In this document: in pieces, positions 36,151 through 44,895 of the stretch | How positions within the stretch are numbered: the stretch's first letter is position 1 | Layout of the letters: the number at the start of each line of letters is the position of its first letter | Assembly: GCF_900105185.1 (NCBI RefSeq) | Contig: NZ_FNTJ01000001.1 | Coordinates: 4,050,501-4,114,500, forward strand | From: Pseudomonas saponiphila | GTDB taxonomy: Bacteria > Pseudomonadota > Gammaproteobacteria > Pseudomonadales > Pseudomonadaceae | Direction of reading: 5' to 3' | Length of the DNA stretch: 64,000 nucleotides | Notes under the pieces: generated by a model | Told to the model about the DNA's origin: nothing | Database searches by the model: none | The model's input: only the letters and a program-made list of their open reading frames with translations | Made by a program: the position numbers and the translations under genes

Positions 36151-36583
36151 GGTAGACCAGGCCTTCGACGCCCGCCTGGCGCAGTTGCCGGCCCGCCAGG
36201 CGGGTCCAGAGTTTGCGCGGAAAGGCGTCCAGCGCTGGCAGGCCCATTTGCAGGGCCAGGGGCGAGGTGCCGGCATGGGTCGCTTGGTGGGTCGCGGGAG
36301 CCGCTGGGGGGCGCTGCGTGGGTGCGCCAACCGATGCCAGTTGCGGGGTGACAATGGTCCCGGCGGCGCCGCGAGCAGTCAGGTAGCCCTCGCCTATCAG
36401 CAGCTGGTAGGCCGCTTCCACGGTGCCCCGCGCCAGGTTGAGTTCCGCCGCCAGGGCGCGCACCGCCGGCACGCGATCCCCCGGGCGCAGGCGGCCATCG
36501 GCGATGGACTCGCGAAACCTCTGGTAAAGCTGGCGATAGATCGGCGCCGTCTGGCTGCGGTCCACTTCGAAAGGAAACATCAT
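36145..36583 (-). pseudogene. MocR-type regulator, 5' part (GntR HTH domain), split by IS21 element
   Basis: Starts MMFPFEVDRSQTAPIYRQL and holds the GntR winged helix (LRPGDRVPAVRALAAELNLA, GTVEAAYQLLIGEGYL) and a linker to the aminotransferase domain. Coding sense is lost in the IS after GLVYPDV. It diverges from the GNAT gene (78 bp between starts), so this regulator probably controlled that operon before it was disrupted. Confidence 0.9.
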
Positions 36584-36661
36584 GGCCTAGTCATTTATGC
36601 ATTTTTTGGCCCTGTAGCTTAAGCCATCGGCCTTCTACAGTGGGCCATCTCTTTTTAGCGG

Positions 36662-37117
36662 ATGACGGACATGCCCTACACCCTTCAACACCTCGACAGC
36701 GAAGCGGCCCTGGCGGCCAGTTTCGACTTAATGCGGGTCTTGCGCCCGCACCTCGGCAGCCCGGCGGCCTATGTCGCCCAAGTGGCCCGGCAAACCGAGC
36801 AGGGCTACCGCTTGCTCGCCGCGTGGGACACAGAGCGCATCGTCGGCCTGGCGGGTTACCGCGAGCTGGAAAACCTGCTCTACGGGCGCTTCATCTATGT
36901 CGATGACCTGGTGGTGAGCCCGGAGCTTCAGCGCAGCGGCTTGGGTGCGCGGCTGTTGAGCGCGGTGCGGGATGAGGCCGTGCAGCGTCAATGCGAGCAC
37001 CTGGTGCTGGATACCGGCCTGCATATGCCCCTGGCCCAGCGCTTCTATTTCCGCCAGGGGCTGCTGGCCCGGGGCATGCATTTCACTCAGCGACTTCAGG
37101 GTGGGGAGCCGGCATGA
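36662..37117 (+). CDS. GNAT-family N-acetyltransferase
   Basis: 151 aa. The acetyl-CoA-binding motif A is VVSPELQRSGLGARLL (residues ~82-97: Q-R-S-G-L-G), followed by YFRQGLLARGMHF. A start at 36671 (MPYTLQ) is equally possible. Its stop overlaps the next start (ATGA). First gene of an operon divergent from the broken mocR. Confidence 0.85.
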   Translation: MTDMPYTLQHLDSEAALAASFDLMRVLRPHLGSPAAYVAQVARQTEQGYRLLAAWDTERIVGLAGYRELENLLYGRFIYVDDLVVSPELQRSGLGARLLSAVRDEAVQRQCEHLVLDTGLHMPLAQRFYFRQGLLARGMHFTQRLQGGEPA

Positions 37118-37734
37118 ACAATCTGCTGCTGATCAACGCCAGCCCCCGTGGGCAGGTTTCCCATGGCAACCAGTTGGCACTGGAGCTGGTGAGCGCCCTG
37201 CGCCAACGCCATCCGCAGCTGGAGCTGGTCGAGCGCGATCTGGGGGCCAATCCGTTGCCGCCACTGGGCATGGACTACGCCCACGCCCTGACCACCCCAA
37301 CGCCCTTCGATGCGCCGCTGTTCGAGGTGTCCGAAGGGCTGATCCGTGAGCTGGAGCGCTGCGATGCCCTGCTGATTGCCACGCCCATGCACAACTTCAC
37401 CCTGCCGGCCGCGCTCAAGCTGTGGATCGACTACGTGCTGCGCATTCACCGCACCTTCAGCTCCGGCCCGGAGGGCAAGGTCGGCCTGCTGAAAGACCGT
37501 CCGGTGCAGGTGCTGGTCAGTTCCGGCGGCTTTCACCAGGGCCCGCGGGCACGCCAACCGGACTTTCTCACGCCTTACCTGCGCCAGGTGCTGAACACCC
37601 TCGGCCTGTTCGACCTGCAGTTCACGTATCTGCAGGGCCTGGTGTTCGGTGACGAAGCGCTGCGCGCAACCCTCGACGAGGCCCGCAGCGCACTGTCCTT
37701 GCAGCCACTGTTCACCCCTCTTGTTTGTGCCTGA
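37114..37734 (+). CDS. FMN-dependent NADH-azoreductase/quinone reductase (flavodoxin-like fold)
   Basis: 206 aa, AzoR/MdaB-like. N-terminal LLLINASPRGQVSHGNQLA binds FMN phosphate, and IATPMHNFTLPAALKLWIDY is the conserved FMN and dimer segment. VSSGGFHQGP follows. It reduces quinones or azo compounds by two electrons. Translationally coupled to the GNAT gene and followed 28 bp later by an AhpD-like gene, which suggests a redox or electrophile stress operon. Confidence 0.87.
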   Translation: MNNLLLINASPRGQVSHGNQLALELVSALRQRHPQLELVERDLGANPLPPLGMDYAHALTTPTPFDAPLFEVSEGLIRELERCDALLIATPMHNFTLPAALKLWIDYVLRIHRTFSSGPEGKVGLLKDRPVQVLVSSGGFHQGPRARQPDFLTPYLRQVLNTLGLFDLQFTYLQGLVFGDEALRATLDEARSALSLQPLFTPLVCA

Positions 37735-37762
37735 TCACTTTTTTCCCTATCGGAGTTTCACC

Positions 37763-38194
37763 ATGAGCCAACTCAGACTGCCCTTTGCCACTTTGTCGCC
37801 GGCCGCCTATCAAGGCCTGCTCGCCACCAACAGCGCCCTGGTCGCCAGCCCCCTGGGCTTGCCCCTGGTGGAGCTGGTGTTTTTGCGCGTGTCGCAGATC
37901 AACGGCTGCTCGTTCTGCCTGGGCAAACACTCGCAGACCCTGCGTGAATCTGGAGTCGCCCAAAACAAGCTGGATTGCCTCGCCGGCTGGCGCGTCAGCG
38001 AACTGTTCAGCGAACGCGAGCGCGCGGCCCTGGCCTGGACCGAAACCCTCACCTACGTCCACGACAAGGGCGCGCCGGACGAGCTCTACGAACCACTGAA
38101 AGCGCACTTTAGCGATGTCGAGATTTCCGACCTGACCTTGGCCGTGTCCTTGATGAATGCCTTTAACCGGCTGGCGGTGGGCATGAAGCTCTGA
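37763..38194 (+). CDS. Carboxymuconolactone decarboxylase/AhpD-family protein
   Basis: 143 aa, all-alpha AhpD fold. Redox motif NGCSFCLGKHSQTLRE (residues ~50-65), with CxxC and the downstream His characteristic of alkylhydroperoxidase D-like enzymes. Third gene of the GNAT/reductase operon. Confidence 0.88.
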   Translation: MSQLRLPFATLSPAAYQGLLATNSALVASPLGLPLVELVFLRVSQINGCSFCLGKHSQTLRESGVAQNKLDCLAGWRVSELFSERERAALAWTETLTYVHDKGAPDELYEPLKAHFSDVEISDLTLAVSLMNAFNRLAVGMKL

Positions 38195-38248
38195 GAGCGA
38201 GGTCACTGTCGACAGTGTTGGCTTTGCTTTGGCCTTGTGCAGGCAGTG

Positions 38249-38303
38249 CGTAGGAGGCAGCTCGGCATCGTTGGCGAGCTTCGCTGGCAAGCCAGCTCCT
38301 ACG
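38249..38303. repeat. REP with degenerate partner
   Basis: CGCTGGCAAGCCAGCTCCTACG at the right and a decayed left arm with GTAGGAGG. It lies between convergent genes. Confidence 0.7.
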
Positions 38304-38327
38304 CACCGTCGGGCAACAAAACCGCGC

Positions 38328-39953
38328 TCAAACCTTGAACCGCGCCACCAACCGATTCAGCTCGATCGCCAGATTGGCCATCTCCCCGCAGGCGCTGGCC
38401 GTCTGGCTGGCCCCCGCCGAACTCTGGATCGACAGTTCACGAATACTGGTCAGGTTCTGGTCCGCCTCGCGCGCCACCTGGGCCTGCTCTTCCGAGGCGG
38501 TGGCAATCAGCAGGTTGCGTTCGTTGATCTGGGTGATGGCCTGGGCAATCTGCTTGAGCGACACATCGGCGTTCTGCGCCACCGAAATCGAGCTGCTGGC
38601 CATCTCCGCGCTGACGTTCATGGCACTCACCGCCTGGGTCGAATCGGCCTGGATCGCGCTGATCATCTGTTCGATTTCCCGGGTCGACTGCTGGGTGCGG
38701 TGGGCCAGGGCCCGCACTTCATCGGCCACCACCGCAAAGCCCCGGCCCTGCTCGCCGGCACGGGCGGCTTCGATGGCGGCGTTGAGGGCCAGCAGGTTGG
38801 TCTGCTCGGCAATCGCGCGAATCACTTCCACCACTTTGCTGATGTCCTGGGCCCGGCCTGACAGCGCCTTGACCTGCTCACCGGTGCTGGCCACGTTGCC
38901 GGCCAGGCCTTCGATGGCGTTCAGGGTCTGGGCCACATTGTCGATGCCGGAACGGGTGAACTCCATCGACTCGCGGGACGACTGTGCAGCCGCTTCGGCG
39001 TTGCGGGCCACCTCGTCCACCGCGGCGCTCATTTCGGTCACGGCGGTGGCCGCCTGGCTGACTTCGTCGTTCTGGCGCACCAGGGCACGGCTGGCGTCTT
39101 CGGTCACCGCGGTCATTTCTTCCGAGGCCGAAGCCAGCTGGGTGGAGGAGTCGGCGATGTGGGCGATGGTTTCCCGCAGGTTGCTCTGCATCTTCGCCAG
39201 GGCGGCCAGCAGGCGGCCGGCTTCATCGCGGCCACTGACCGCGATCTCCCGGGACAGGTCGCTGCCGGCGATGCGCTCGGCCACCGCCAGGGCGTCGCCG
39301 ATGGGCGCGGTGATGCTGCGGGTCAGTACGGTGGCCAGCACCACGGTGAGCACCACCGTCACCCCCATCAACACCAGCACCAGGGTCAGGCCGCTGCTGT
39401 ACACCGACGAGGCGGTGATACCCGCCTGCCTGGCACCCTCGTCATTGAAGTCCGAGAGCTTGTCCATCTTGTCTTGCATGGCGTTGGTCATGGGGCTGAT
39501 GCGGGTGTTGATCAAGGTGATGGCCGCGGCGTTGTCACCGCTGCGCAACAGCGGCACCAGCTCGTCCACCAGCTTGAAATAGGCCTGCACATCGGTCGCC
39601 ACCGCCTGGTACAGCGCACGCTCCGCCGGCCCGCTGATCAGGGGCTCGTACTGGCTGATGGTGTTCTGCAGGGTGCTTCGATAGTCGCTCAAGGAGGCGA
39701 TGCGGGTCTGGCGCTGTTGTTCGTCGGTGGTCACGGTGATGCGGATGCTTTCCAGACGCAGGCGCAAGATACCGGCCTTCATCTTGCCGATCTCGCGGAT
39801 GCTGGCCATCCAGTTGGTTTCGACATCCTGCTCGGAGTCTCGCAGCTTGCCCATTTGCAGCACGGCAACAATACCCAGGGCAAAAACCACCAGGACAATC
39901 AGTGAGAAAAAGGTGGCAGACCTTGGAGCGAGGTTCATTGTCCTGACGTTCAT
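38328..39953 (-). CDS. Methyl-accepting chemotaxis protein
   Basis: 541 aa. Transmembrane segment 1 at ~12-33, a periplasmic four-helix-bundle ligand domain (~34-190), transmembrane segment 2 at ~192-212 ([20 protein letters not shown]), HAMP (~213-265) and a signalling domain with the hairpin tip [19 protein letters not shown]. The length and layout match class I 4HB_MCP receptors. Ligand unknown. No CheB/CheR C-terminal pentapeptide is seen. An alternative start is MNLAPRS, 5 codons later. Confidence 0.9.
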   Translation of the reverse strand: MNVRTMNLAPRSATFFSLIVLVVFALGIVAVLQMGKLRDSEQDVETNWMASIREIGKMKAGILRLRLESIRITVTTDEQQRQTRIASLSDYRSTLQNTISQYEPLISGPAERALYQAVATDVQAYFKLVDELVPLLRSGDNAAAITLINTRISPMTNAMQDKMDKLSDFNDEGARQAGITASSVYSSGLTLVLVLMGVTVVLTVVLATVLTRSITAPIGDALAVAERIAGSDLSREIAVSGRDEAGRLLAALAKMQSNLRETIAHIADSSTQLASASEEMTAVTEDASRALVRQNDEVSQAATAVTEMSAAVDEVARNAEAAAQSSRESMEFTRSGIDNVAQTLNAIEGLAGNVASTGEQVKALSGRAQDISKVVEVIRAIAEQTNLLALNAAIEAARAGEQGRGFAVVADEVRALAHRTQQSTREIEQMISAIQADSTQAVSAMNVSAEMASSSISVAQNADVSLKQIAQAITQINERNLLIATASEEQAQVAREADQNLTSIRELSIQSSAGASQTASACGEMANLAIELNRLVARFKV

Positions 39954-40320
39954 TTTTTATCTCTCTGAGTAGAGTTTTCGGTACTTGGCCGCTGTCATCC
40001 CAGGCTATCGACTGCCGGTCATAAAGCTGCAAGCAACCCGACGTCCGGTGGATCGACCTGCAGCCACCTCGGCGCGACAGCATCAGTCGATTCGATCCAC
40101 ACCGCCCCACTGCCACCCGGACTTTTCTTGGCCTGAGGCTTGAAGCACGGCATCAAGCCAGGCACAGGCTCAATAAGCCTGAAAAGATAATGGCATTTAG
40201 TCATCACCTTAAATTCGGAGATGTCATAAAAATATGCCGCCGAGGTGAAATTTTTGTTGTGTTTCAAGTTGCTGAAGGCTGGCGTATCGCTCAGTGTCTT
40301 CGCTCGCGCCCTGCAATCAT
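39954..40320. other. Intergenic stretch without a clear gene
   Basis: Holds the promoter region of the chemoreceptor. An A/T-rich segment at 40190-40260 lies just upstream of the truncated paralogue. No credible ORF is seen. Confidence 0.4.
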
Positions 40321-40548
40321 CTGCTGCAGGAGAAGATCAACACCTGCATCGCCTTTATCGAAAGAGAGGAGATCTACAGCGAAATTCCCGATGCCTGCGG
40401 CAAGCACCTGATTATCCGGGTACTGGGTTTGCACGCGTTGCCAGAGCAAGTCGATTGGTTTTTCAAACGCATTGCCGAGATTCTCAACGAGCGCGGCATT
40501 GGCTTCGATTTCGAGCTGAACGTGAACGAAGAGGCTCCCAGCCTGTAG
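40321..40548 (+). pseudogene. 5'-truncated copy of the DUF6572-like gene
   Basis: Reads LLQEKINTCIAFIEREEIYS, then DACGKHLIIRVLGLHALPEQ and GIGFDFELNV. It is clearly paralogous to residues ~43-115 of the intact protein at 42623-42979, but the first ~40 codons are missing; homology begins abruptly at CTGCTGCAGGAGAAGATCAA. A 5' ATG at 40294 could give an 84-aa product, but no ribosome site is evident. Confidence 0.75.
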
Positions 40549-40556
40549 CCCGCCAC

Positions 40557-40588
40557 CTGCGCGCTGCCCCCGGTTGAGCAGCGCGCAG
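40557..40588. terminator. Bidirectional hairpin between convergent genes
   Basis: CTGCGCGCTG and CAGCGCGCAG form a perfect 10-bp stem around a 12-nt loop. A related hairpin lies at 42988-43017 after the second copy, so it was duplicated with the genes. Confidence 0.65.
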
Positions 40589-40595
40589 CAATACC

Positions 40596-40895
40596 TCATG
40601 CAGGCAGAATCAGCGCTCGATTAAGCGCAATGAAATCCACATGCTGCTCATGGGAAAAGTCCTCGATCACCTCTTGCAGATGCACATGCTCCCGTCCATT
40701 GAGCGCCATTTCGCTTGCTGCATTGATCAAGAAAACACCCAGCGCCCTGAGCGTTTCCGGCTCGGCGAGAATCGAGATCTCATCCAGCTGGATGCTCTGA
40801 TCACTGCCCACCGCGGTTCCCTGAACGCTAAAGTGTTTCAACTTTTCCAAAGGTCGAGCTCCTGCAACCGTAGGTGATGTGCAAATCGAGGTCAT
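40596..40895 (-). CDS. Imm32-like small protein
   Basis: 99 aa. Seen: ISILAEPETLRALGVFLINA, then AASEMALNGREHVHLQEVI and FIALNRALILPA at the end. This resembles immunity protein Imm32 (assignment from memory of the family pattern, moderate). It converges on the truncated DUF6572-like copy. The start at 40895 has no clear ribosome binding site, and a start further upstream is possible. A 3' remnant of a paralogue is at 43025-43105. Confidence 0.55.
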   Translation of the reverse strand: MTSICTSPTVAGARPLEKLKHFSVQGTAVGSDQSIQLDEISILAEPETLRALGVFLINAASEMALNGREHVHLQEVIEDFSHEQHVDFIALNRALILPA

Positions 40896-40918
40896 GTGCA
40901 AGGTTTGACCCACCCACG

Positions 40919-41788
40919 CTACTGCAAGGGCACATAAATATCCGTCAGCCACTGCTCCTGCGGCGTCTGCGGATAAATACTCAGGTATTCAAAGAACAGC
41001 GGCTGATCCCGCAGTTCCTCGCCACTGCCCGGCAGCCAATCGCGGTAGATCGGGTAGATGCTTTCACCTATATGATCCGGCGAGCCCACATGCCGCACCA
41101 CCGCATAGCGGCCACCGGCAATCTGCATCTCGCGAATGCCCGCCTCATTGGCGGCCACCGCCTCATGAATCTCGCCGCAGATGGCAAAGCGAAATTCCTG
41201 CGGCGCCGTGGTATCGGGGTTGTTGAAGGGAATGCCAAAACTGCGACTCGACGCCACCGGCGACTGCCCGCTCTGCATCCGCCAATCGATAAACCTGCGC
41301 ACGCTTTCATTGACCAGCCCGGCAGGCCCGCAGTGCTCCAGCGCTGCAACCCGGGTGTCGGCAAAGTTCACGATTCGTACCTGCATGATGATGCTCCTGG
41401 AAAAATGAGGGATAGCAAATACCGCATTCCAGACCTGCCAGTTCGGCTGCTTCCTGAACGCACTCGGGCTCATGCCGAACGCCCGCCTGAACGCCCTGGA
41501 AAAGGCCTCGGGGCTTTCGAAACCGGCGCCAAGCGCGGCTTCCAGCACCGAGTAGTCCGCCAGGTACAGCAGGCGATGGGCCGCACCGCGCAAGCGCATC
41601 AATTGCACATAACGTGCAACCGGCACGCCCACGAATGCGCTGAATTGCCGATGGAAGTGAAACTCCGAGAAGTTCGCCATCCGGCTCAAGGTCCTCACCG
41701 ACAGATCGCCTTCAAGGTTTTCATCGATGTAGGCGAGTACCGCGTTGAAGCGTTTCGCATAGGCGGCGTTGATCGGCAAGTCAGGCAC
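40919..41788 (-). CDS. AraC-family regulator with GyrI-like effector domain
   Basis: 289 aa. Two N-terminal HTHs (residues ~10-110: LSVRTLSRMANFSEFHFHRQF and YSVLEAALGAGFESPEAFSR, ending FRRAFGMSPSAFRK) are followed by a GyrI-like small-molecule-binding domain (~130-289: VRIVNFADTRVAALEHCGP, GGRYAVVRHVG). This is the SoxS/Rob-like architecture used in multidrug sensing. Target genes are not evident. Confidence 0.9.
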   Translation of the reverse strand: MPDLPINAAYAKRFNAVLAYIDENLEGDLSVRTLSRMANFSEFHFHRQFSAFVGVPVARYVQLMRLRGAAHRLLYLADYSVLEAALGAGFESPEAFSRAFRRAFGMSPSAFRKQPNWQVWNAVFAIPHFSRSIIMQVRIVNFADTRVAALEHCGPAGLVNESVRRFIDWRMQSGQSPVASSRSFGIPFNNPDTTAPQEFRFAICGEIHEAVAANEAGIREMQIAGGRYAVVRHVGSPDHIGESIYPIYRDWLPGSGEELRDQPLFFEYLSIYPQTPQEQWLTDIYVPLQ

Positions 41789-42080
41789 TGGGCAAAGGCT
41801 CCGGGAAATACGGTAGGCAAAGGATCGGCTATCCCGGCAGGCGCGCGCCTAGCCGCTCTTGCTCAAGGTACACCCGGGTGGTTCGTGGCCGCCGTCCGGA
41901 AAAAAGCCTTGAGTCACCCTGCACCGTGAGGGGTGTCTGCGAAACCAATGGCGTCTTTGAGCTTGTGACTCTTCAAGCAGGAGCACCCATGATGGTCTAT
42001 GGCGTCGCCGCCAAAGAACGGATATTTTGCACCCCCCGTTCAGCGGGAGCATTACTCACACCTCGACACAAGGAATTGCA

Positions 42081-42584
42081 ATGGGCGTCTCGCTCCCCCT
42101 CTGGCTCATTCTCACGGCGATGACCGCTTACGCTGCAAGTACCCGCGGGCGCTCGGGGCCAAGATGGTTTGCAATCGGGCTGTTCTTTCCCTGCATGGCC
42201 CTGATTGCCGTGCTATTGATGCCGCGGCTGGCAAAGACCGGGGTTGACGCGCTGGTGCATGAAGATCTGCGCCCTTGTCCTGCCTGCGGCCAGGACATCC
42301 AGGCCAACGCCTCACGATGCAAGTACTGCGCAGCCGACGTGGAGCCTATCGCCTTGAGAGATCGCAGCGGTTGGGTCGCACGCATTAGCGCTCAAACCGA
42401 TGAAGAATTTGCACGCATGGCCGAACAGATGGGACGAATCGACATACCCAGCGTTCTCGATGAGCCGCCCCACCTCTTTGCCGGCCCGTTCGAAGAAAAG
42501 GCCGAGGCACAAAACACCCTCAACTACCTGAAGTCCGAGCATGGCCTGGATGGACTGGTGACATGGCGCTCAGTGACCCGGTAA
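42081..42584 (+). CDS. Membrane zinc-ribbon protein with C-terminal SPOR-like segment
   Basis: 167 aa. Two N-terminal transmembrane segments (LPLWLILTAMTAYAAS and WFAIGLFFPCMALIAVLLM), then a zinc ribbon CPACGQDIQANASRCKYC (residues ~70-87). The tail LFAGPFEEKAEAQNTLNYL resembles half of a SPOR domain. Start 42081 has AAGGA 7 nt upstream. Function unknown. The stop is 38 bp before the DUF6572-like gene. Confidence 0.7.
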   Translation: MGVSLPLWLILTAMTAYAASTRGRSGPRWFAIGLFFPCMALIAVLLMPRLAKTGVDALVHEDLRPCPACGQDIQANASRCKYCAADVEPIALRDRSGWVARISAQTDEEFARMAEQMGRIDIPSVLDEPPHLFAGPFEEKAEAQNTLNYLKSEHGLDGLVTWRSVTR

Positions 42585-42622
42585 ATGAAACGCTTGCAAG
42601 CCGACCTCCTGAAGGATCAGAC

Positions 42623-42979
42623 ATGTCCATCACCAATCCCAAAGTCATCGATTTCTGGGTTCGCTCCAAGGAAGAGCCCAACAACCTGCTGCTGGTCATG
42701 ACCGACCACCTGGAATGGGGCGACAAGGCGGCCCAGGGCGAACACCTGCTCATGCTGCAGGAGAAGATCAACGCCTACATCGCCTTTATCGAAAGTGGCG
42801 AGATCTACACCGAGATTCCCGGCGCCTACGGCAAGTACCCGATCATCCGGGTGGTGGGTTTGTATGAACTTCCCGAGCAGGCCGAGTACTTCATGGCCCG
42901 CGTGACCGAAACCCTGAATGACGTGGGCATTGGCTTCGAGTTCGAGCTGAAAGTGATCGAGAGAATTCGCAACATGTAG
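42623..42979 (+). CDS. DUF6572-like protein (intact paralogue)
   Basis: 118 aa, soluble. Seen: IDFWVRSKEEPNNLLLVMTD, then LMLQEKINAYIAFIESGEIY and YPIIRVVGLYELPEQAEYF. It resembles DUF6572 proteins, small cytoplasmic proteins often found near immunity-type genes (from memory). GAAGGA 7 nt upstream supports the start. Paralogue of the truncated copy at 40321-40548. Confidence 0.65.
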   Translation: MSITNPKVIDFWVRSKEEPNNLLLVMTDHLEWGDKAAQGEHLLMLQEKINAYIAFIESGEIYTEIPGAYGKYPIIRVVGLYELPEQAEYFMARVTETLNDVGIGFEFELKVIERIRNM

Positions 42980-42987
42980 CCCGCCAC

Positions 42988-43017
42988 CTGCGCGACTGGC
43001 GATCGAGCAGCGCGCAG
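42988..43017. terminator. Hairpin after the DUF6572-like gene
   Basis: CTGCGCG and CGCGCAG form a 7-bp stem, a diverged copy of the 10-bp stem at 40557-40588. Confidence 0.5.
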
Positions 43018-43024
43018 GAATCCC

Positions 43025-43105
43025 CTATGCCGGCAGGATCAGCGCCCGGTTCAGCACAATGAAATGCACATGCGCCTCGGGCGAGTCGAACTCCTGCCCG
43101 CGGGT
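43025..43105 (-). pseudogene. 3' remnant of an Imm32-like gene
   Basis: The reverse strand ends SPEAHVHFIVLNRALILPA-stop, matching the C-terminus SHEQHVDFIALNRALILPA of the gene at 40596-40895. Upstream homology is lost by about 43105 and a stop follows. Confidence 0.7.
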
Positions 43106-43201
43106 CACTTGTGCCCGGCGACTTGACCGCAACAGCCCTGGCTACCGGCTACGGAGCGGCATGGGGGCGATTTTCCACACCATCATCTGATATGATTTTT
43201 T

Positions 43202-43221
43202 TCAATATGATTGCACATTGA
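43202..43221. promoter_or_regulatory. Operator candidate upstream of the second amino acid ABC operon
   Basis: TCAATATG-ATTG-CACATTGA, an imperfect 20-bp palindrome in an A/T-rich stretch ~106 bp before the binding-protein start. It could be the site of the RpiR regulator encoded at the end of the operon. Confidence 0.35.
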
Positions 43222-43326
43222 TTTTTATTGTGTCATTTATAGCTCCGCCGATCACGGGACAGATCCAGCGCGCCAACCCGGATGGCGGGCACCCGTATTC
43301 CCAATGCCCTCCCAGGAGTCAACAAA

Positions 43327-44103
43327 ATGAACAAGACAGAACTTCTAGGTGCTCTGCTGCTGTGCGCGTCCAGCTTCCTCGCCCATGCCGACGAAGACAG
43401 CCTGCGCATCGGCATCGAAGCCGCCTACCCGCCCTTTTCCTTCAAGACCCCGGAGGGCAAGGTCAGTGGCTTCGACTACGACATCGGCAACGCGCTGTGC
43501 GAGGAAATGCAGGTCAAGTGCGAGTGGGTCATTCAAGAGTTCGACGGCATGATCCCGTCGCTCAAGGTGCGCAAGATCGATGCCGTGCTGTCGTCGATGT
43601 CGATCACCGAAGACCGGATGAAATCCGTGGATTTCAGCAAAAAGTACTACCACACGCCGGGCAAGTTCGCGATGAAGGCCGGCAGCCTGATCCATGACCC
43701 GCTGCTGGACCTCAAGGGCAAGAAACTCGGCGTGCAACGCTCCTCGACCTACGATCGTTTTGCCACCGAGCAACTGGAGCCGGCCGGCGTCATGGTGGTG
43801 CGCTATGGCTCGCAGAACGAAGCCTTCCTCGATCTGGCCGCGGGCCGCCTGGACGCCACCCTGGCCGATATCGTCAACACCAACGAGAGCTTTATCAAGA
43901 CCGCTGCGGGCCAGGGTTTCGCCCTGACCGGACCTGATATCAACGACCCGAAATACTTCGGCCGGGGCGCCGGGATCGCCGTGCGCAAAGGCGACAGCGC
44001 CAACCTGACGCGCCTGAATGCGGCACTCGACGCGATCCGCGCCAACGGCAAGTACCAGCAAGTGATGGCCCGCTACTTCGCGTTCGATATCTACGGCGAG
44101 TAA
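43327..44103 (+). CDS. Lysine/arginine/ornithine-type ABC binding protein
   Basis: 258 aa, SBP_bac_3 fold. Signal peptide LLGALLLCASSFLAHA, then LRIGIEAAYPPFSFKTPEG and the conserved disulfide LCEEMQVKC. Start 43327 has AGGAG 9 nt upstream. Known relatives are AotJ/HisJ-type receptors for basic amino acids and opines. First gene of a seven-gene same-strand run that includes a deacylase. Confidence 0.87.
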   Translation: MNKTELLGALLLCASSFLAHADEDSLRIGIEAAYPPFSFKTPEGKVSGFDYDIGNALCEEMQVKCEWVIQEFDGMIPSLKVRKIDAVLSSMSITEDRMKSVDFSKKYYHTPGKFAMKAGSLIHDPLLDLKGKKLGVQRSSTYDRFATEQLEPAGVMVVRYGSQNEAFLDLAAGRLDATLADIVNTNESFIKTAAGQGFALTGPDINDPKYFGRGAGIAVRKGDSANLTRLNAALDAIRANGKYQQVMARYFAFDIYGE

Positions 44104-44115
44104 GCCTTTCCTGAA

Positions 44116-44149
44116 CCCCGGCGCCGGCCGCCCACAGGCGTCGCCGGGG
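44116..44149 (+). promoter_or_regulatory. Strong intergenic hairpin after the binding-protein gene
   Basis: CCCCGGCG and CGCCGGGG form a perfect 8-bp stem with an 18-nt loop that can extend. Such hairpins after binding-protein genes stabilise the upstream mRNA, so the receptor is made in excess over the permease. Confidence 0.5.
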
Positions 44150-44193
44150 GCTTGTGTTGCGCGCCTTGCGGCGCTCGCTTGAGGAACTTCATC

Positions 44194-44883
44194 ATGCTCC
44201 ACGGCTACGGATCGAGCATTCTCGATGGCGCCTGGCTGACCATCAACCTGGCCCTGACGTCCATGTCCCTGGCGATTGTCCTGGGGCTGATCGGCGCGGC
44301 CCTGCGCTTGTCTTCGCTCAAAGGGCTGGCGTTGCTCGGGGAAAGCTACACCACCCTGATTCGCGGCATTCCCGACCTGGTACTGATCCTGCTGATCTTC
44401 TACGGCGGCCAGGACCTGGTAAACCGCATCGCCCTGGCACTGGGCTACAGCCGCTACATCGACATCAACCCCTTTGTCGCCGGGGTCTGCACCATGGGCT
44501 TCATCTTTGGCGCCTACCTCTCGGAAACCTTTCGCGGCGCCTTCATGGCCATCCCCAAGGGGCAGGCCGAGGCCGGCCTGGCTTACGGCATGAGCGCAGG
44601 CAAGGTGTTCTGGCGAATCCTGGTGCCGCAGATGGTGCGTTTCGCCATTCCCGGCTTCACCAACAATTGGCTGGTGCTGACCAAGTCCACCGCGCTGATC
44701 TCGGTGATCGGCCTGCAGGACATGATGTTCAAGGCCAAGAACGCCGCGGACGCCACCCACCAGCCCTTTACTTTTTTCATCGCCGTGGCGGCGCTGTACC
44801 TGCTGCTCACCAGCCTGTCCCTGGTGCTGTTGCGCTGCCTGGAAAAACACTACTCGGTCGGCCTCAAAGCCGCCGAACTGTGA
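44194..44883 (+). CDS. Polar amino acid ABC permease (HisQ/AotQ type)
   Basis: 229 aa, five transmembrane segments. N-terminal SILDGAWLTINLALTSMSLA and the EAA loop AEAGLAYGMSAGKVFWRILV are characteristic. GAGGAA 7 nt upstream supports the start. Confidence 0.87.
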   Translation: MLHGYGSSILDGAWLTINLALTSMSLAIVLGLIGAALRLSSLKGLALLGESYTTLIRGIPDLVLILLIFYGGQDLVNRIALALGYSRYIDINPFVAGVCTMGFIFGAYLSETFRGAFMAIPKGQAEAGLAYGMSAGKVFWRILVPQMVRFAIPGFTNNWLVLTKSTALISVIGLQDMMFKAKNAADATHQPFTFFIAVAALYLLLTSLSLVLLRCLEKHYSVGLKAAEL

Positions 44884-44895
44884 GAGGAACCGACG

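Noticed and set aside
36151..36583. Stand-alone GntR regulator of about 168 aa
   Set aside because: The C-terminal residues after YPDV are read from IS DNA. The target duplication and in-frame repair show it is half of a split MocR gene.
40019..40267. 82-codon - strand frame upstream of the chemoreceptor
   Set aside because: No recognisable family or ribosome site, and it spans the chemoreceptor promoter region.
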